Origin: Pseudomonas taeanensis MS-3
GTDB lineage: Bacteria; Pseudomonadota; Gammaproteobacteria; Pseudomonadales; Pseudomonadaceae
Assembly: GCF_000498575.2 (NCBI RefSeq)
Contig: NZ_AWSQ01000001.1
Location: 1,159,914 to 1,223,913 of the forward strand
Reading direction: 5' to 3'
DNA: 64,000 nt
Shown: positions 17,099-25,799 of the stretch, piece by piece
How the letters are laid out: the number at the start of each line of letters is the position of its first letter
Numbering within the stretch: position 1 is the first letter of the stretch
Program-made: the position numbers and the translations under genes
The notes under the pieces: model-generated
What the model was told of the DNA's origin: nothing
What the model saw: only the letters and a program-made list of their open reading frames with translations
Database searches by the model: none

Positions 17099-18106
17099 AT
17101 GTCCCGCGTTACCCTGAGTCGCTATCTGATCGAGCAGACCCGTAGCCACAACACCCCTGCCGATTTGCGTTTCCTTATCGAGGTGGTGGCGCGTGCCTGC
17201 AAGGCGATCAGTCATCAGGTGTCCAAGGGCGCTCTGGGTGGCGTGCTCGGCAGCATGGAAACCGAGAACGTGCAGGGCGAGGTGCAGAAGAAACTCGACG
17301 TGCTGTCCAACGAAATTCTCCTGGAGGCCAACGAGTGGGGTGGTCACCTGGCCGGCATGGCTTCGGAAGAAATGGACAAGGCTTATCAGATTCCCGGTCG
17401 TTACCCGAAAGGTGCCTACCTGTTGGTGTTCGACCCGTTGGATGGCTCATCCAACATTGATGTCAACGTTTCGGTCGGTACCATTTTCTCGGTATTGCGT
17501 TGCCCGAACCGCAACGGCCAGAGCGGTGATCTCGGCGAAGAGGCCTTCCTTCAGCCGGGTACCGAGCAGGTCGCCGCCGGTTATGCGATCTACGGTCCGC
17601 AGACCATGTTGATCCTGACCTTGGGCAATGGCGTCAAGGGCTTCACCCTGGACCGCGAACTGGGCAGCTTCGTGCTGACCCATGACAACATGAGGGTGCC
17701 GGAGACCACTCAGGAATTCGCCATCAACATGTCCAACCAGCGCCACTGGGAGCCACCGGTCAAACGCTATGTCGAAGAGCTGCTGGCCGGCAAGACGGGC
17801 CCGCTGGGCAAGGACTACAACATGCGCTGGGTCGCGGCGATGGTCGCTGACGTGCACCGCATCCTGACGCGCGGCGGTCTGTTCATGTACCCGCGCGATT
17901 CCCGTGAGCCGGAGAAGCCCGGCAAGCTGCGCCTGATGTACGAGGCCAACCCGATGTCCTTCATCATCGAGCAGGCGGGTGGGGCGTCAACTAACGGCCT
18001 ACAGCGCATTCTCGATATCCAGCCGACGTCTCTGCACCAGCGTGTGGCGGTATTCCTCGGCTCCAAGCAGGAAGTCGAGCGGGTCACCGCTTACCATCAG
18101 GAGTGA
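17099..18106 (+). CDS. fbp: Class I fructose-1,6-bisphosphatase
   Basis: 335 aa cytoplasmic gluconeogenic enzyme converting fructose-1,6-bisphosphate to fructose-6-phosphate. The metal/phosphate-binding motif FDPLDGSSN (111-119) and the C-terminal [18 protein letters not shown] block are typical of class I FBPase, and the length is normal. Its product feeds AlgA of the divergent alginate cluster, but linkage may be accidental. The next gene begins 3 bases after the stop, so the two are probably co-transcribed. Confidence 0.97.
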   Translation: MSRVTLSRYLIEQTRSHNTPADLRFLIEVVARACKAISHQVSKGALGGVLGSMETENVQGEVQKKLDVLSNEILLEANEWGGHLAGMASEEMDKAYQIPGRYPKGAYLLVFDPLDGSSNIDVNVSVGTIFSVLRCPNRNGQSGDLGEEAFLQPGTEQVAAGYAIYGPQTMLILTLGNGVKGFTLDRELGSFVLTHDNMRVPETTQEFAINMSNQRHWEPPVKRYVEELLAGKTGPLGKDYNMRWVAAMVADVHRILTRGGLFMYPRDSREPEKPGKLRLMYEANPMSFIIEQAGGASTNGLQRILDIQPTSLHQRVAVFLGSKQEVERVTAYHQE

Positions 18107-18109
18107 ACC

Positions 18110-18712
18110 ATGACGCAGCCTTGGCAACCGTTACTCGACTGGTGGTTCGGCGCCGCGACAACGGCGAGCGAAGTGGCTGCGACACGCAACAAACTCTGGT
18201 TCGGCAAGCAGGACAGCCAGGACAGCGAGGCGCAGGAGCGTTTCGCTGAACTGGTCGAGCAGGCGCTGGCCGGCGAGCTGGATGCCTGGCACGTGCACCC
18301 CGAAGGCTGGTTGGCCAATGTGCTGTTGCTCGACCAACTGCCACGAATGATCTTTCGCGAGAGTCCTCGGGCTTTCTCCGGCGATTTGCAGGCTCAAGCG
18401 CTGGTACGTGAGGGGCTGAGGTTTGGCTGGGATATACAGCTGACGCCGATTCAGCGGGTGTTCGTCTATATCGTCTTCGAGCATGCCGAAGACCTCGAGC
18501 AGCAGGAGCGGGCGCTGGCCTGCTTCGCTGAGCTGCATGAGCAGGCTGCGGCCGCTGAGCGTCAGCTGTTTGCCGGTTATCTGGACTACGCCGAACGTCA
18601 CCAGCGGGTGATCGCGCGCTTTGCCCGTTTCCCTCATCGCAACAGCATTCTCGGCCGTGCTTCGACCCCCGACGAACAGGCGTTCTTGCGGGAACCCGGC
18701 TCAGGCTTCTGA
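18110..18712 (+). CDS. DUF924 family protein
   Basis: 200 aa, start ATG at 18110 three bases after fbp. The family signature WFGAATTASEVAATRNKLWF near the N terminus and LLLDQLPRMIFRESPRAF (about 66-83) are typical of DUF924, a helical protein common next to fbp in Pseudomonas. Its function is not known. No signal peptide or membrane span is seen. Confidence 0.9.
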   Translation: MTQPWQPLLDWWFGAATTASEVAATRNKLWFGKQDSQDSEAQERFAELVEQALAGELDAWHVHPEGWLANVLLLDQLPRMIFRESPRAFSGDLQAQALVREGLRFGWDIQLTPIQRVFVYIVFEHAEDLEQQERALACFAELHEQAAAAERQLFAGYLDYAERHQRVIARFARFPHRNSILGRASTPDEQAFLREPGSGF

Positions 18713-18780
18713 CGTCCAAGCGGGCAAGTCGTGGGGCGCTGTGTCAAGCTGCCCCTCATCTTCTATTCAGGAGCTGTACC

Positions 18781-19035
18781 ATGTCGTTGAGTCATTTCGT
18801 ATTGCTGTCGTGCTGTGTGTTGTTGGCTGCTTGCAGCAAGGTCAATCAGGAAAATTACGCCAAGCTCAAGCCGGGGATGACAAAGACCGAGGTCGAAGGC
18901 CTGCTCGGCGGCCCCAGCGAGTGCTCAGGCGCACTGGGTATCTCGAGTTGCACCTGGGGCGACGACAATAGCTTTATCAGCGTGCAATACGCCGGCGATC
19001 AAGTGCTGATGTTCTCCGGCAAGGGGCTGAAGTAA
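18781..19035 (+). CDS. Small DUF3862/SmpA-like lipoprotein
   Basis: 84 aa with a lipoprotein signal peptide and lipobox LLAAC, the cysteine at about residue 18. The mature part has the BamE/SmpA-like pattern NYAKLKPGMTKTEVEGLLGGPSE, with two further cysteines (CSGALGISSC) that may form a disulphide. AGGAG precedes the ATG. Function is unknown; probably outer-membrane or periplasmic. It sits between a DUF924 gene and the lipocalin gene, as I recall for the corresponding PAO1 region. Confidence 0.85.
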   Translation: MSLSHFVLLSCCVLLAACSKVNQENYAKLKPGMTKTEVEGLLGGPSECSGALGISSCTWGDDNSFISVQYAGDQVLMFSGKGLK

Positions 19036-19045
19036 GGGGTCGGAC

Positions 19046-19603
19046 GTGCGTCTGCTGCTCGCTTTACTCACTGCGGCAGTGCTGGCTGGCTGCGCCAACT
19101 CCGGCACCGGACCCGTGCCGCCAGAAACCGTCGAGCGGGTCGATCTAGAGCGTTACCAGGGCACCTGGTACGAGCTGGCACGCTTGCCGATGTTTTTTCA
19201 GCGCCACTGTGCGCAGTCCGAGGCGCGTTATGTCTTGCTCAGTAATGAGCAAGTTGAGGTAAGCAATCGGTGCCGCACGCGTGCCGGGCACTGGCAGCAA
19301 GCCAAGGGTGAGGCCGTGCCACAAGTGGCGGGTAAGACTGACAAGCTGTGGCTGCGCTTCGATAACTGGTTCAGCAGCCTGCTGCCGGGCGTGAGTCGGG
19401 GCCAATACTGGGTGCTCTATCTGGATGACGAGTATCAGACAGCGCTGGTGGGTCACCCGAATCGCGACTACTTGTGGCTGCTGGCACGTAGCCCGGAGGT
19501 CGCGCCGGCCCTGCGCGACAAACTGCTGGAGGTCGCGCGCAAGCAGGGCTACGACACCGCTCGGCTGATCTGGCGCACTCCGGATGTCGAGCTCCCGCAG
19601 TAA
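19046..19603 (+). CDS. blc: Bacterial lipocalin (Blc)
   Basis: 185 aa, GTG start at 19046 with AAGGGG upstream. The lipobox LAGC places the lipid cysteine near residue 16; the lipocalin first structurally conserved region is GTWYELARLPMFFQ. Blc-type lipocalins are outer-membrane lipoproteins thought to bind lysophospholipids or fatty acids. It starts 10 bases after the small lipoprotein gene and probably shares its transcript. Confidence 0.92.
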   Translation: MRLLLALLTAAVLAGCANSGTGPVPPETVERVDLERYQGTWYELARLPMFFQRHCAQSEARYVLLSNEQVEVSNRCRTRAGHWQQAKGEAVPQVAGKTDKLWLRFDNWFSSLLPGVSRGQYWVLYLDDEYQTALVGHPNRDYLWLLARSPEVAPALRDKLLEVARKQGYDTARLIWRTPDVELPQ

Positions 19604-19743
19604 GTGCTCCGTTAACCGAGTAGCTGACTCGAGCGCGCCAATCGGTTGCCCCAGTGCCTGGGCGCCACCGGCCAGGCGGCGTCGTACAGACTTCGGCCTT
19701 GAGCCTTCTTTTGCCTGCGCGAGACTCAGTTGCCGCCGTTCGA

Positions 19744-20100
19744 TCTGACTCGATCCGCTCGCAGGTGCCAACGCTCTTCGGCGGGCGTTTGCCCGACTTC
19801 AATTTTGACAGCAACAGCAACAGCAACAGCAGCTCTAGCGACGTGGCCGAGCGACTCCGCCCGGTCTGTGCCCAGGCGCAGGGCTACAGCCATGCGCTGA
19901 GCGGGCGCTTCAAAGGCGGCCACATCACCCGTCATTACGGCCAGCCGCAGCAGCACAGGCACGCCGTGCAGCTGGATTGGCCCAGTGCAACTACATGGAC
20001 GAACAGCCGCCCCTCGATTACTGCGAGGACCTCGCCTAACCGACTCAGGCAGTCATCCGCCAGTTGCTCCGGGCGCTAGTCCGGGCTCTTTGGCTGCGCG
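19744..20100 (+). pseudogene. hutG: Decayed remnant of hutG (N-formylglutamate deformylase)
   Basis: Only the C-terminal half is recognisable. In one frame SIRSQVPTLFGGRLPDFN and GYSHALSGRFKGGHITRHYG match HutG; a one-base deletion near 19976 shifts the frame, after which AQCNYMDEQPPLDYCEDLA continues in the next frame to a TAA at 20037-20039 where homologues have a Gln codon (CAA to TAA), then PTQAVIRQLL resumes. No start region or other hut gene is present. In PAO1 the hut genes lie beside blc, so this looks like the scar of a hut-cluster deletion. Positions 19604-19743 and 20101-20209 hold nothing else except a CACCCA/TGGGTG palindrome at 20124-20137 ahead of estA. Confidence 0.85.
19808..19833 (+). 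repeat. Hexanucleotide (ACAGCA) tandem repeat inside the hutG remnant
   Basis: About four tandem copies encode a Ser-Asn run where intact HutG proteins have non-repetitive sequence, so it expanded after or during loss of function. Confidence 0.7.
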
Positions 20101-20209
20101 CCGCAGCATCTGCAGGGCCACGCCACCCATTTGGGTGAGCGTCGCCCTGGGCAGTGCGCGATAACCTTCTACGCTTGCCCTACGGCAATCACAATAAGAA
20201 GGAGCAGCC

Positions 20210-22132
20210 ATGACCCCCTCCCTGAAAACCCTGACCGCCGCTGTACTGCTCGCTGGCCTGCCGGCCGCGACCCACGCCATGCCCTACTCGCAATTGGTGA
20301 TCTTCGGCGACTCGCTGAGCGACAGCGGCCAGTTCCCCGATATCGGCAGTCCGCTGTTGGGCGGCAACCCTACCGGAGGCCTGCGCTTCACCAACCGTAC
20401 CGGCCCCGGCTTTTTGCCCAATAACACCGAGTACTACGACGCCGTGTCCACCCAGCGCCTGGCGGCCCTGCTCGGTCTGCAGGCCTTGCCCTCGACCCCG
20501 ATCCTGCCGCAGGTGCTCACCGGTAACCCGGACGGGAGTAATTATGCGGTGGGCGGCTACCGCACCGATCAGATCCTCGCCTCGATCACCGCGCTCAACG
20601 GCTCGGTGGTGAATGCCGGCGGTGGCACCATTCGCACCCGCAATGGCTACCTGGTGGATGTACCGCGCGTCGATCCCAATGCCCTGTTCTACGTCAACGG
20701 TGGCGGCAACGATGTGCTGCAGTTTGTGGTCACTGACCAGGCCAGCGCCGCCGCTGCGGCGGCCGACCTGGTCGCCGGGGTCGCGGCGCTGCAAGCGGCG
20801 GGTGCGCGCACCATCATCGTGTCGGACTTGCCGGATGTTGGCCTGACCCCGGCCGGTTTCGCCTCGGGGTTCCGCGCGGCCTGGTCGAACGCCTCGGGAT
20901 TGCTCAACGAGCAACTGGGCAACCAGCTCGCGGCCCTCGGCGGTAATGTCATCCGCCTGAATTTCCGCGGCCTGTTGAGCGAGGTGAAGGGCGACCTGGC
21001 GAGCTACGGCTTCGATCCGCTGGTCAGCCAGACCGATGTCTGCTTCAGCGGTGACAGCTGCCTGGCCGACCCGACCTGGGGCCTGGGCGGGCTCACGCCG
21101 AATCCCGACCGGCTGATGTTCAATGACGGCGTGCACCCCACCTCGGCGGTGCAGCAGATCAGCGCCGACTACATCTACTCGATTCTTGGCGCGCCGTGGC
21201 AGGTGTCGCTGCTGCCGGAAATGGCCATGGCCAGCCTCAACGCGCACCAGCAACAGCTGCGCAGCGAATGGCAGGCCGACCGCGGCGCCTGGCAGGCCGT
21301 GGGCCAGTGGCGCAGCTTCGTCGCCGCTAGCGGCCAACGCCAGCAGTTCCAGCGTGACCAGGCGGTGGCCGACGGCGACAGCACGGGCCTGGGCGTGAAC
21401 CTGGGCAGCAGCTATCGCCTGAACGAGCAGTGGCGCCTGGGGCTGGCCTTGGGTCTGCAGGAGCAGGCGCTCGAGGCGGGCGAAGCCGACTCCGAGTACG
21501 ACCTGCGCAGCTACTTGCTCAGTGCCTTCGCCCAATACCAGTACGGGCGAGTGTGGGCCGATAGCAGTATCAGCCTGGGCCATCTGGACTACAGCGACCT
21601 CAACCGGCAGTTCGCCCTGGGCATTGCCGAACGCAGCGAAAAAGCTGACACCGATGGTCAGTTGTGGGCCCTGTCCGGGCGCCTGGGCTATGACCTAGCC
21701 AATGCCGGCACGGGTTGGCGGGTCAGTCCGTTCATCAGCGCCGACTATGCCAAGGTCGACGTGGACGGCTATCGCGAGCGCGGCATGAGCGCCACCGCAC
21801 TCAACTATGGCGACCAGCAACGCGACAGCAAGCGGTTGGGCCTGGGGTTGCAGATGAACTACCAGCTCGCCCCTGCGACCCAGGTGTTCGCCGAAATCGC
21901 CCGCGAGCGCGAGTTCGAGGACGACTCGCGTGACCTGCGTCTGGGCCTCAACTCGGTTGCCGGCAATCGCTTCGAGCTGCAGGGCCATACGCCTGCCAGT
22001 GGCCAGACCCTGGCCGGCGTGGGCATCAGCCATGCGCTGGCCGAGACCCTGCAACTGCGCGCGTCCTACCAGTTCCGCGGCACCGATGACCGCCAGCACG
22101 GCGTCAACCTGTCGCTCAACTGGGACTTGTAA
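20210..22132 (+). CDS. estA: GDSL esterase autotransporter EstA
   Basis: 640 aa. Signal peptide about 1-23 (ATHA then MPYS), an N-terminal GDSL/SGNH esterase passenger with the nucleophile Ser35 in FGDSLSDSG and the catalytic Asp/His in DGVHPT (about 305-310), then a C-terminal autotransporter beta-barrel (about 365-640) ending NLSLNWDL. EstA stays on the outer-membrane surface and in P. aeruginosa affects rhamnolipid production and motility. The start has AGAAGGAG upstream. In PAO1 estA lies near fbp, but here it is separated from fbp by the blc genes and the hutG scar. Confidence 0.95.
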   Translation: MTPSLKTLTAAVLLAGLPAATHAMPYSQLVIFGDSLSDSGQFPDIGSPLLGGNPTGGLRFTNRTGPGFLPNNTEYYDAVSTQRLAALLGLQALPSTPILPQVLTGNPDGSNYAVGGYRTDQILASITALNGSVVNAGGGTIRTRNGYLVDVPRVDPNALFYVNGGGNDVLQFVVTDQASAAAAAADLVAGVAALQAAGARTIIVSDLPDVGLTPAGFASGFRAAWSNASGLLNEQLGNQLAALGGNVIRLNFRGLLSEVKGDLASYGFDPLVSQTDVCFSGDSCLADPTWGLGGLTPNPDRLMFNDGVHPTSAVQQISADYIYSILGAPWQVSLLPEMAMASLNAHQQQLRSEWQADRGAWQAVGQWRSFVAASGQRQQFQRDQAVADGDSTGLGVNLGSSYRLNEQWRLGLALGLQEQALEAGEADSEYDLRSYLLSAFAQYQYGRVWADSSISLGHLDYSDLNRQFALGIAERSEKADTDGQLWALSGRLGYDLANAGTGWRVSPFISADYAKVDVDGYRERGMSATALNYGDQQRDSKRLGLGLQMNYQLAPATQVFAEIAREREFEDDSRDLRLGLNSVAGNRFELQGHTPASGQTLAGVGISHALAETLQLRASYQFRGTDDRQHGVNLSLNWDL

Positions 22133-22136
22133 GTCC

Positions 22137-22170
22137 GAGGCCACCTGCGCTTGAGGGCGCCGGTGGCCTC
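22137..22170. terminator. Hairpin between the convergent estA and lipoprotein genes
   Basis: GAGGCCACC (22137-22145) pairs with GGTGGCCTC (22162-22170), with three further inner pairs. There is no T run. The position between two converging genes supports a bidirectional terminator. Confidence 0.5.
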
Positions 22171-22603
22171 ACTGCCAGTTCAGCCGCGCCAGTTTCCACT
22201 CGTCGCCCTCCAGCCACCACTCCAGTGCGACGCTGTAGTGCCGCGCGCTATCGGGGATCAGGCCTTCGGCGCCGGTCAGGGCGATCTGCGCCTCGCTGTG
22301 GCCTTTGTCGCGGTAGGTCGGGTCGATCTGACTGTGTTTGCTGAGTGCCAGCACCTTGATGTTCTGGTGGCGCAGGAACAGCAGGGTCATGGTGCGTTTG
22401 GCCCAGTCGCGCTCGTAAGTTTGCTGGGCGCTGAATTGCGGGTGCAGCTGCTGCAGTACCGCGCCGGTCTGTTTGTCTTCGAGATTGTCTTGCAGCTGTT
22501 GCACGGCGGCTTCCAGTGCGACTTGCAGATCTTCGCGGTCACTGCAGCCAGCCAACAGAGCAAAAAACATTATTAAAGGTAGGGCGAATTGCCGGACTGA
22601 CAT
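22169..22603 (-). CDS. Putative lipoprotein of unknown function
   Basis: 144 aa from the ATG at 22603, chosen because AGGA lies nine bases upstream; another in-frame ATG at 22621 lacks a site. The signal peptide ends in the lipobox LLAGC (cysteine about residue 20). The mature part is a small alpha/beta domain with a coiled-coil-like start (DLQVALEAAVQQLQDNLEDK) and a C-terminal strand pattern VALEWWLEGDEWKLARLNW, reminiscent of NTF2/DUF4440-like folds. No specific function is recognised. Divergent from pip. Confidence 0.75.
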   Translation of the reverse strand: MSVRQFALPLIMFFALLAGCSDREDLQVALEAAVQQLQDNLEDKQTGAVLQQLHPQFSAQQTYERDWAKRTMTLLFLRHQNIKVLALSKHSQIDPTYRDKGHSEAQIALTGAEGLIPDSARHYSVALEWWLEGDEWKLARLNWQ

Positions 22604-22691
22604 GCCGAATTCCTGATTCATGGTTATGATGCCGGTTGAGCATCTGAGCGGCGCCCAACAGGGACCGTAGGCCAAGACACGGGAGCGCACC

Positions 22692-23663
22692 ATGCAGACT
22701 TTGTATCCGGAGATCAAACCCCACGCCCGCCATGAGCTAGCGGTAGAGGCTCCGCACGTGCTCTACGTGGACGAAAGTGGTTCGCCGGATGGGCTGCCAG
22801 TGGTGTTCATCCATGGCGGCCCCGGTGCGGGTTGCGACGCCCTCAGTCGGCGTTTCTTCGACCCTAACCTGTACCGTATCGTCACCTTCGATCAGCGCGG
22901 CTGTGGCCGTTCCACCCCGCACGCGAGCCTGGAAAACAATACGACCTGGGACCTGGTCGCCGACCTCGAGCGTATTCGCGAGCACCTGGGTATCGACAAG
23001 TGGGTGCTGTTTGGCGGCTCTTGGGGCTCGACCCTGGCGCTGGCCTACGCGCAGACCCATCCCGAGCGGGTCCATGCGCTGATTCTGCGTGGCATCTTCC
23101 TCTGTCGGCCGCAGGAGTTCCAGTGGTTCTACCAGGCAGGCGCCAGCCGCATGTTCCCCGATTACTGGCAGGATTACCTCGCGCCCATTCCCGTGAGTGA
23201 GCGCGGCGATCTGATGCAGGCGTTCTACAAACGCCTGACCGGCAACGATCAGATTGCCCAGATGCATGCGGCCAAGGCCTGGTCGAGTTGGGAAGGGCGC
23301 ACGGCCACGCTACGGCCGAACCCGCAGGTGGTGGACCGTTTTAGCGAAGCGCACCGGGCGCTGTCGATTGCCCGCATCGAGTGCCACTACTTCGTCAACA
23401 ATGCCTTCCTCGAGCCCGATCAATTGATCCGCGACATGCCGAAAATCGCCCACCTGCCCGGGGTGATCGTGCATGGCCGCTACGACGTGATCTGCCCGCT
23501 GGATAACGCCTGGGAGCTGCATCAGGCCTGGCCGAACAGTGAGCTGCAGATTATTCGCGATGCCGGTCATGCGGCCTCGGAAACCGGGATTACCGACGCG
23601 TTGGTGCGCGCGGCCAACCAGATCTCCCGGCGCTTGCTCAACTTGTCCCCGGACGAAGCATGA
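22692..23663 (+). CDS. pip: Proline iminopeptidase
   Basis: 323 aa alpha/beta hydrolase of peptidase family S33 that removes N-terminal proline from peptides in the cytoplasm. Oxyanion region HGGPGAGC, nucleophile elbow [14 protein letters not shown] (about 109-122), an Asp in HGRYDVICP and the catalytic His in DAGHAASE are all visible. It overlaps the dtd start by 4 bases (ATGA), so the two are coupled. Confidence 0.95.
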   Translation: MQTLYPEIKPHARHELAVEAPHVLYVDESGSPDGLPVVFIHGGPGAGCDALSRRFFDPNLYRIVTFDQRGCGRSTPHASLENNTTWDLVADLERIREHLGIDKWVLFGGSWGSTLALAYAQTHPERVHALILRGIFLCRPQEFQWFYQAGASRMFPDYWQDYLAPIPVSERGDLMQAFYKRLTGNDQIAQMHAAKAWSSWEGRTATLRPNPQVVDRFSEAHRALSIARIECHYFVNNAFLEPDQLIRDMPKIAHLPGVIVHGRYDVICPLDNAWELHQAWPNSELQIIRDAGHAASETGITDALVRAANQISRRLLNLSPDEA

Positions 23664-24097
23664 AGGCACTGATCCAGCGCGTGCGCTGCGCGCGGGTGGA
23701 GGTCGCCGGGGAGGTGGTCGGGGCCATCGATCAAGGCCTGTTGGCGCTGGTCGGTGTCGAGCCGCAAGACACCCCGGCGAGTGTCGCCAAGCTGGTACAC
23801 AAGCTGCTCAACTACCGCGTGTTCAGCGATGTCGAGGGCAAGATGAATCTGTCGCTCGGCGATGTCGGCGGCGGCCTGTTACTGGTGTCGCAGTTCACCC
23901 TGGCTGCCGATACTAAGAGTGGGCTGCGACCGAGCTTCTCCAGCGCCGCGCCACCGGCCCTGGGCGCCGAGCTGTTCGAGTTGCTGGTCGAGCAAGCGCA
24001 GGCCAAGCACCCGCAGGTCGCTACGGGGCGCTTCGGTGCCGAGATGCAGGTGCATCTGGTCAATGACGGCCCGGTGACCTTTCTCCTGGAAAGCTGA
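23660..24097 (+). CDS. dtd: D-aminoacyl-tRNA deacylase
   Basis: 145 aa. Family motifs [20 protein letters not shown] (catalytic SQFTL) and the [10 protein letters not shown] terminus are intact. The enzyme hydrolyses D-aminoacyl-tRNAs and mischarged Gly-tRNA(Ala). It is translationally coupled to pip. Confidence 0.96.
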   Translation: MKALIQRVRCARVEVAGEVVGAIDQGLLALVGVEPQDTPASVAKLVHKLLNYRVFSDVEGKMNLSLGDVGGGLLLVSQFTLAADTKSGLRPSFSSAAPPALGAELFELLVEQAQAKHPQVATGRFGAEMQVHLVNDGPVTFLLES

Positions 24098-24131
24098 GCG
24101 CAGCTCGAGCGCAGTCGTGCTCTGCCGTGCG

Positions 24132-24554
24132 TTAGCCAGTCGGCGCCAGTTCCAGGCCGTTGCTTTCCAGCCACTCCACGACCTCCTCACGGATGTGCTC
24201 GGCTTGATGCGCGAGCCATGCCTGGCGTGCCTGCGGTAGCCGTTGCAGCTGGTAGTCGAAGGTGCGTAGCGGCTTGCGCCCGGCCAATGCCTGGCTCAGT
24301 GCTGTATGCGCGTGGGGGTCGTGCAGGCTGTAGAGAAAGGCCTCGCGCATGGCCAGGGCCGCACTGAGTGGCAAGGGCTGGATGGGCAGGTAACGTTCTG
24401 GCTGGACGTCGTATTTTTCATCGGCGCCCGGCACCGGGTCGCCGGGCGCGACGGTGAGGACGCTGCCGGTTTGCAGGTCGAGAAAGTGCTCGAGGTCGTC
24501 CACGCTGAGCAGGGCCCGCTCGATGCGCGGCAGGTCAATGGTCATGGGGCGCAT
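24132..24554 (-). CDS. UPF0158 family protein
   Basis: 140 aa from the ATG at 24554, which has GGAG about ten bases upstream. Recognisable UPF0158 pattern: DLERIERALL-type start, YLDLQTGSVL-like FLDLQTGSVLTV, then RYLPIQPL and a C-terminal WLESNGLEL. Cytoplasmic, function unknown. Convergent with dtd with a 34-base gap. Confidence 0.8.
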   Translation of the reverse strand: MRPMTIDLPRIERALLSVDDLEHFLDLQTGSVLTVAPGDPVPGADEKYDVQPERYLPIQPLPLSAALAMREAFLYSLHDPHAHTALSQALAGRKPLRTFDYQLQRLPQARQAWLAHQAEHIREEVVEWLESNGLELAPTG

Positions 24555-24620
24555 GGTCTTGGACTCCAAGGAATTGACTGGCCTAACCATAACCCGGCGG
24601 CAGGCGATTTGGTCAACTGT

Positions 24621-25118
24621 TCAGCGGGCCACTGGCGCGGTTCGTCTAGCCGGCAACGGGCCAGGTCTGGCGCCGACCACCTCGCCGGCATACAGCGCCC
24701 AGAATATGATCAGCGGTTGAAAGGGTAGGCGTAACCAGTAGTACCAGGTCGCCGCTGGCAGACCCTCGACGCTCAGACCGTCGAGGGCGTTTTTGATATT
24801 CGCCGGAAATACGCAGACGAAATACACCGCTAGAGCGATCGCCGCCCAGCGCCGCCAGCGCGGCAGCAGCAGACCGATGGCGCCCGCCAATTCGCAGAGC
24901 CCGGTGAATAGCACCAGCTCCAGGTGATAGGGCAGAAAGTCAGGCAGCATCGGCAGGTAACGTTGCGGGTTGAGCAGGTGATCGCTGCCGGCGAACAGCA
25001 GCGCCAGCGTCATGGCCAGGCGCATGCGCGCCGGCCAATTATGCAAGGCAGGCGCGCCAAGGCGGTCGGCCAGCGCCGCGAGTACGGCCAAGACAATCAG
25101 CAGAGCGACGAATAGCAT
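24621..25118 (-). CDS. DoxX-like membrane protein
   Basis: 165 aa with four or five hydrophobic segments (about 1-20, 33-47, 64-85, 90-110, 128-145). The pattern LLFAGSDHLLNPQRYLPMLPDFLP followed by FTGLCELAGAIGLLLP resembles the DoxX-like/DUF4345 group of small inner-membrane proteins. GGAGG precedes the ATG at 25118. It is divergent from the TetR-family gene and shares its operator region, so it is the likely target of that regulator. Biochemical role unknown. Confidence 0.75.
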   Translation of the reverse strand: MLFVALLIVLAVLAALADRLGAPALHNWPARMRLAMTLALLFAGSDHLLNPQRYLPMLPDFLPYHLELVLFTGLCELAGAIGLLLPRWRRWAAIALAVYFVCVFPANIKNALDGLSVEGLPAATWYYWLRLPFQPLIIFWALYAGEVVGARPGPLPARRTAPVAR

Positions 25119-25178
25119 GGCGAACCTCCAGGGCGATCTAAGCTGTCGGCTGGTGCAGTTGGCTGACCGTCCGGCATA

Positions 25179-25223
25179 ATGTTGACAAAGCCAACATATG
25201 AGGAGATGTTGTCAATGTCAACA
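25179..25223. promoter_or_regulatory. Two TGTTG-N7-CAACA palindromes between doxX-like and tetR genes
   Basis: TGTTG-N7-CAACA occurs at 25180-25196 (extended by one pair to 25179-25197) and again at 25207-25223. The centres are 27 bp apart, and the second copy spans the TetR start codon. They are the likely operators of the adjacent TetR-family protein, giving autoregulation and control of the divergent membrane-protein gene. Confidence 0.75.
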
Positions 25224-25799
25224 CGAGATCAAGATGCGCCTGCGCGGCCCTATCACCATGGCGATTTGAGGGCTGCGTTATTAGCGGCTGCCGCGCAGCT
25301 ACTCGCCGAGGGCGGCCTGGCCGCCATCAGTCTGCGTGAGGTGGCGCGCCGCGCTGGTGTTTCGCATAACGCGCCCTATCGGCACTTTCCCGATCGTGAC
25401 AGCCTGCTGGCGGCGTTGGCGGCCCAAGCCTTTCATGACCTGGCCGACTGGACGCGCGCGAGCGGGGCGCAGGGCCTGGCCGCGCTGGGGCAGCGCTATG
25501 TCGAGTTCGCTCTCGCGCACCCTGGGCGTTTTGCCCTGATGTTTTCCGCGGCACTGGACAAGGCGCGCTACTCCGAGTTGCAGCTGGCGGCGACTGAACT
25601 CTACGAGTTGCTCGGACAGGCTGTGCGCGCTGCGGCGCCAGCGCGTGATCCGGTGGTGGCGACACTGGCGGCCTGGAGCCTGGTGCATGGCCTCGCTCAG
25701 TTGCTGCTGGATCAGCAGCTGAGCGAGGCCATGTGCGGCGATCTGAGTGCGACCGAGCTCAGTCAGCGCGTGACCCGGCTGTTTGCCGAGAGCCTCTAG
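25215..25799 (+). CDS. TetR-family transcriptional regulator
   Basis: 194 aa. The ATG at 25215 has AGGAG nine bases upstream; an upstream in-frame ATG at 25179 lies inside the operator and lacks a site. The N-terminal helix-turn-helix (about 20-65) reads ISLREVARRAGVSHNAPYRHFPDRDSL-like sequence typical of TetR; the C-terminal ligand domain has the WHG-type pattern LAAWSLVHGLAQLLLD. The ligand is unknown. Its stop codon overlaps the end of the convergent isomerase gene by 4 bases. Confidence 0.9.
   Translation: MSTRDQDAPARPYHHGDLRAALLAAAAQLLAEGGLAAISLREVARRAGVSHNAPYRHFPDRDSLLAALAAQAFHDLADWTRASGAQGLAALGQRYVEFALAHPGRFALMFSAALDKARYSELQLAATELYELLGQAVRAAAPARDPVVATLAAWSLVHGLAQLLLDQQLSEAMCGDLSATELSQRVTRLFAESL

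Noticed and set aside
19604..19743. N-terminal half of hutG or another hut gene
   Set aside because: No HutG-like sequence could be traced upstream of about 19744 in any frame.
20189..21583. 464-aa open frame on the minus strand across estA
   Set aside because: estA on the plus strand has signal peptide, GDSL motif and autotransporter barrel; the opposite frame has no motif.
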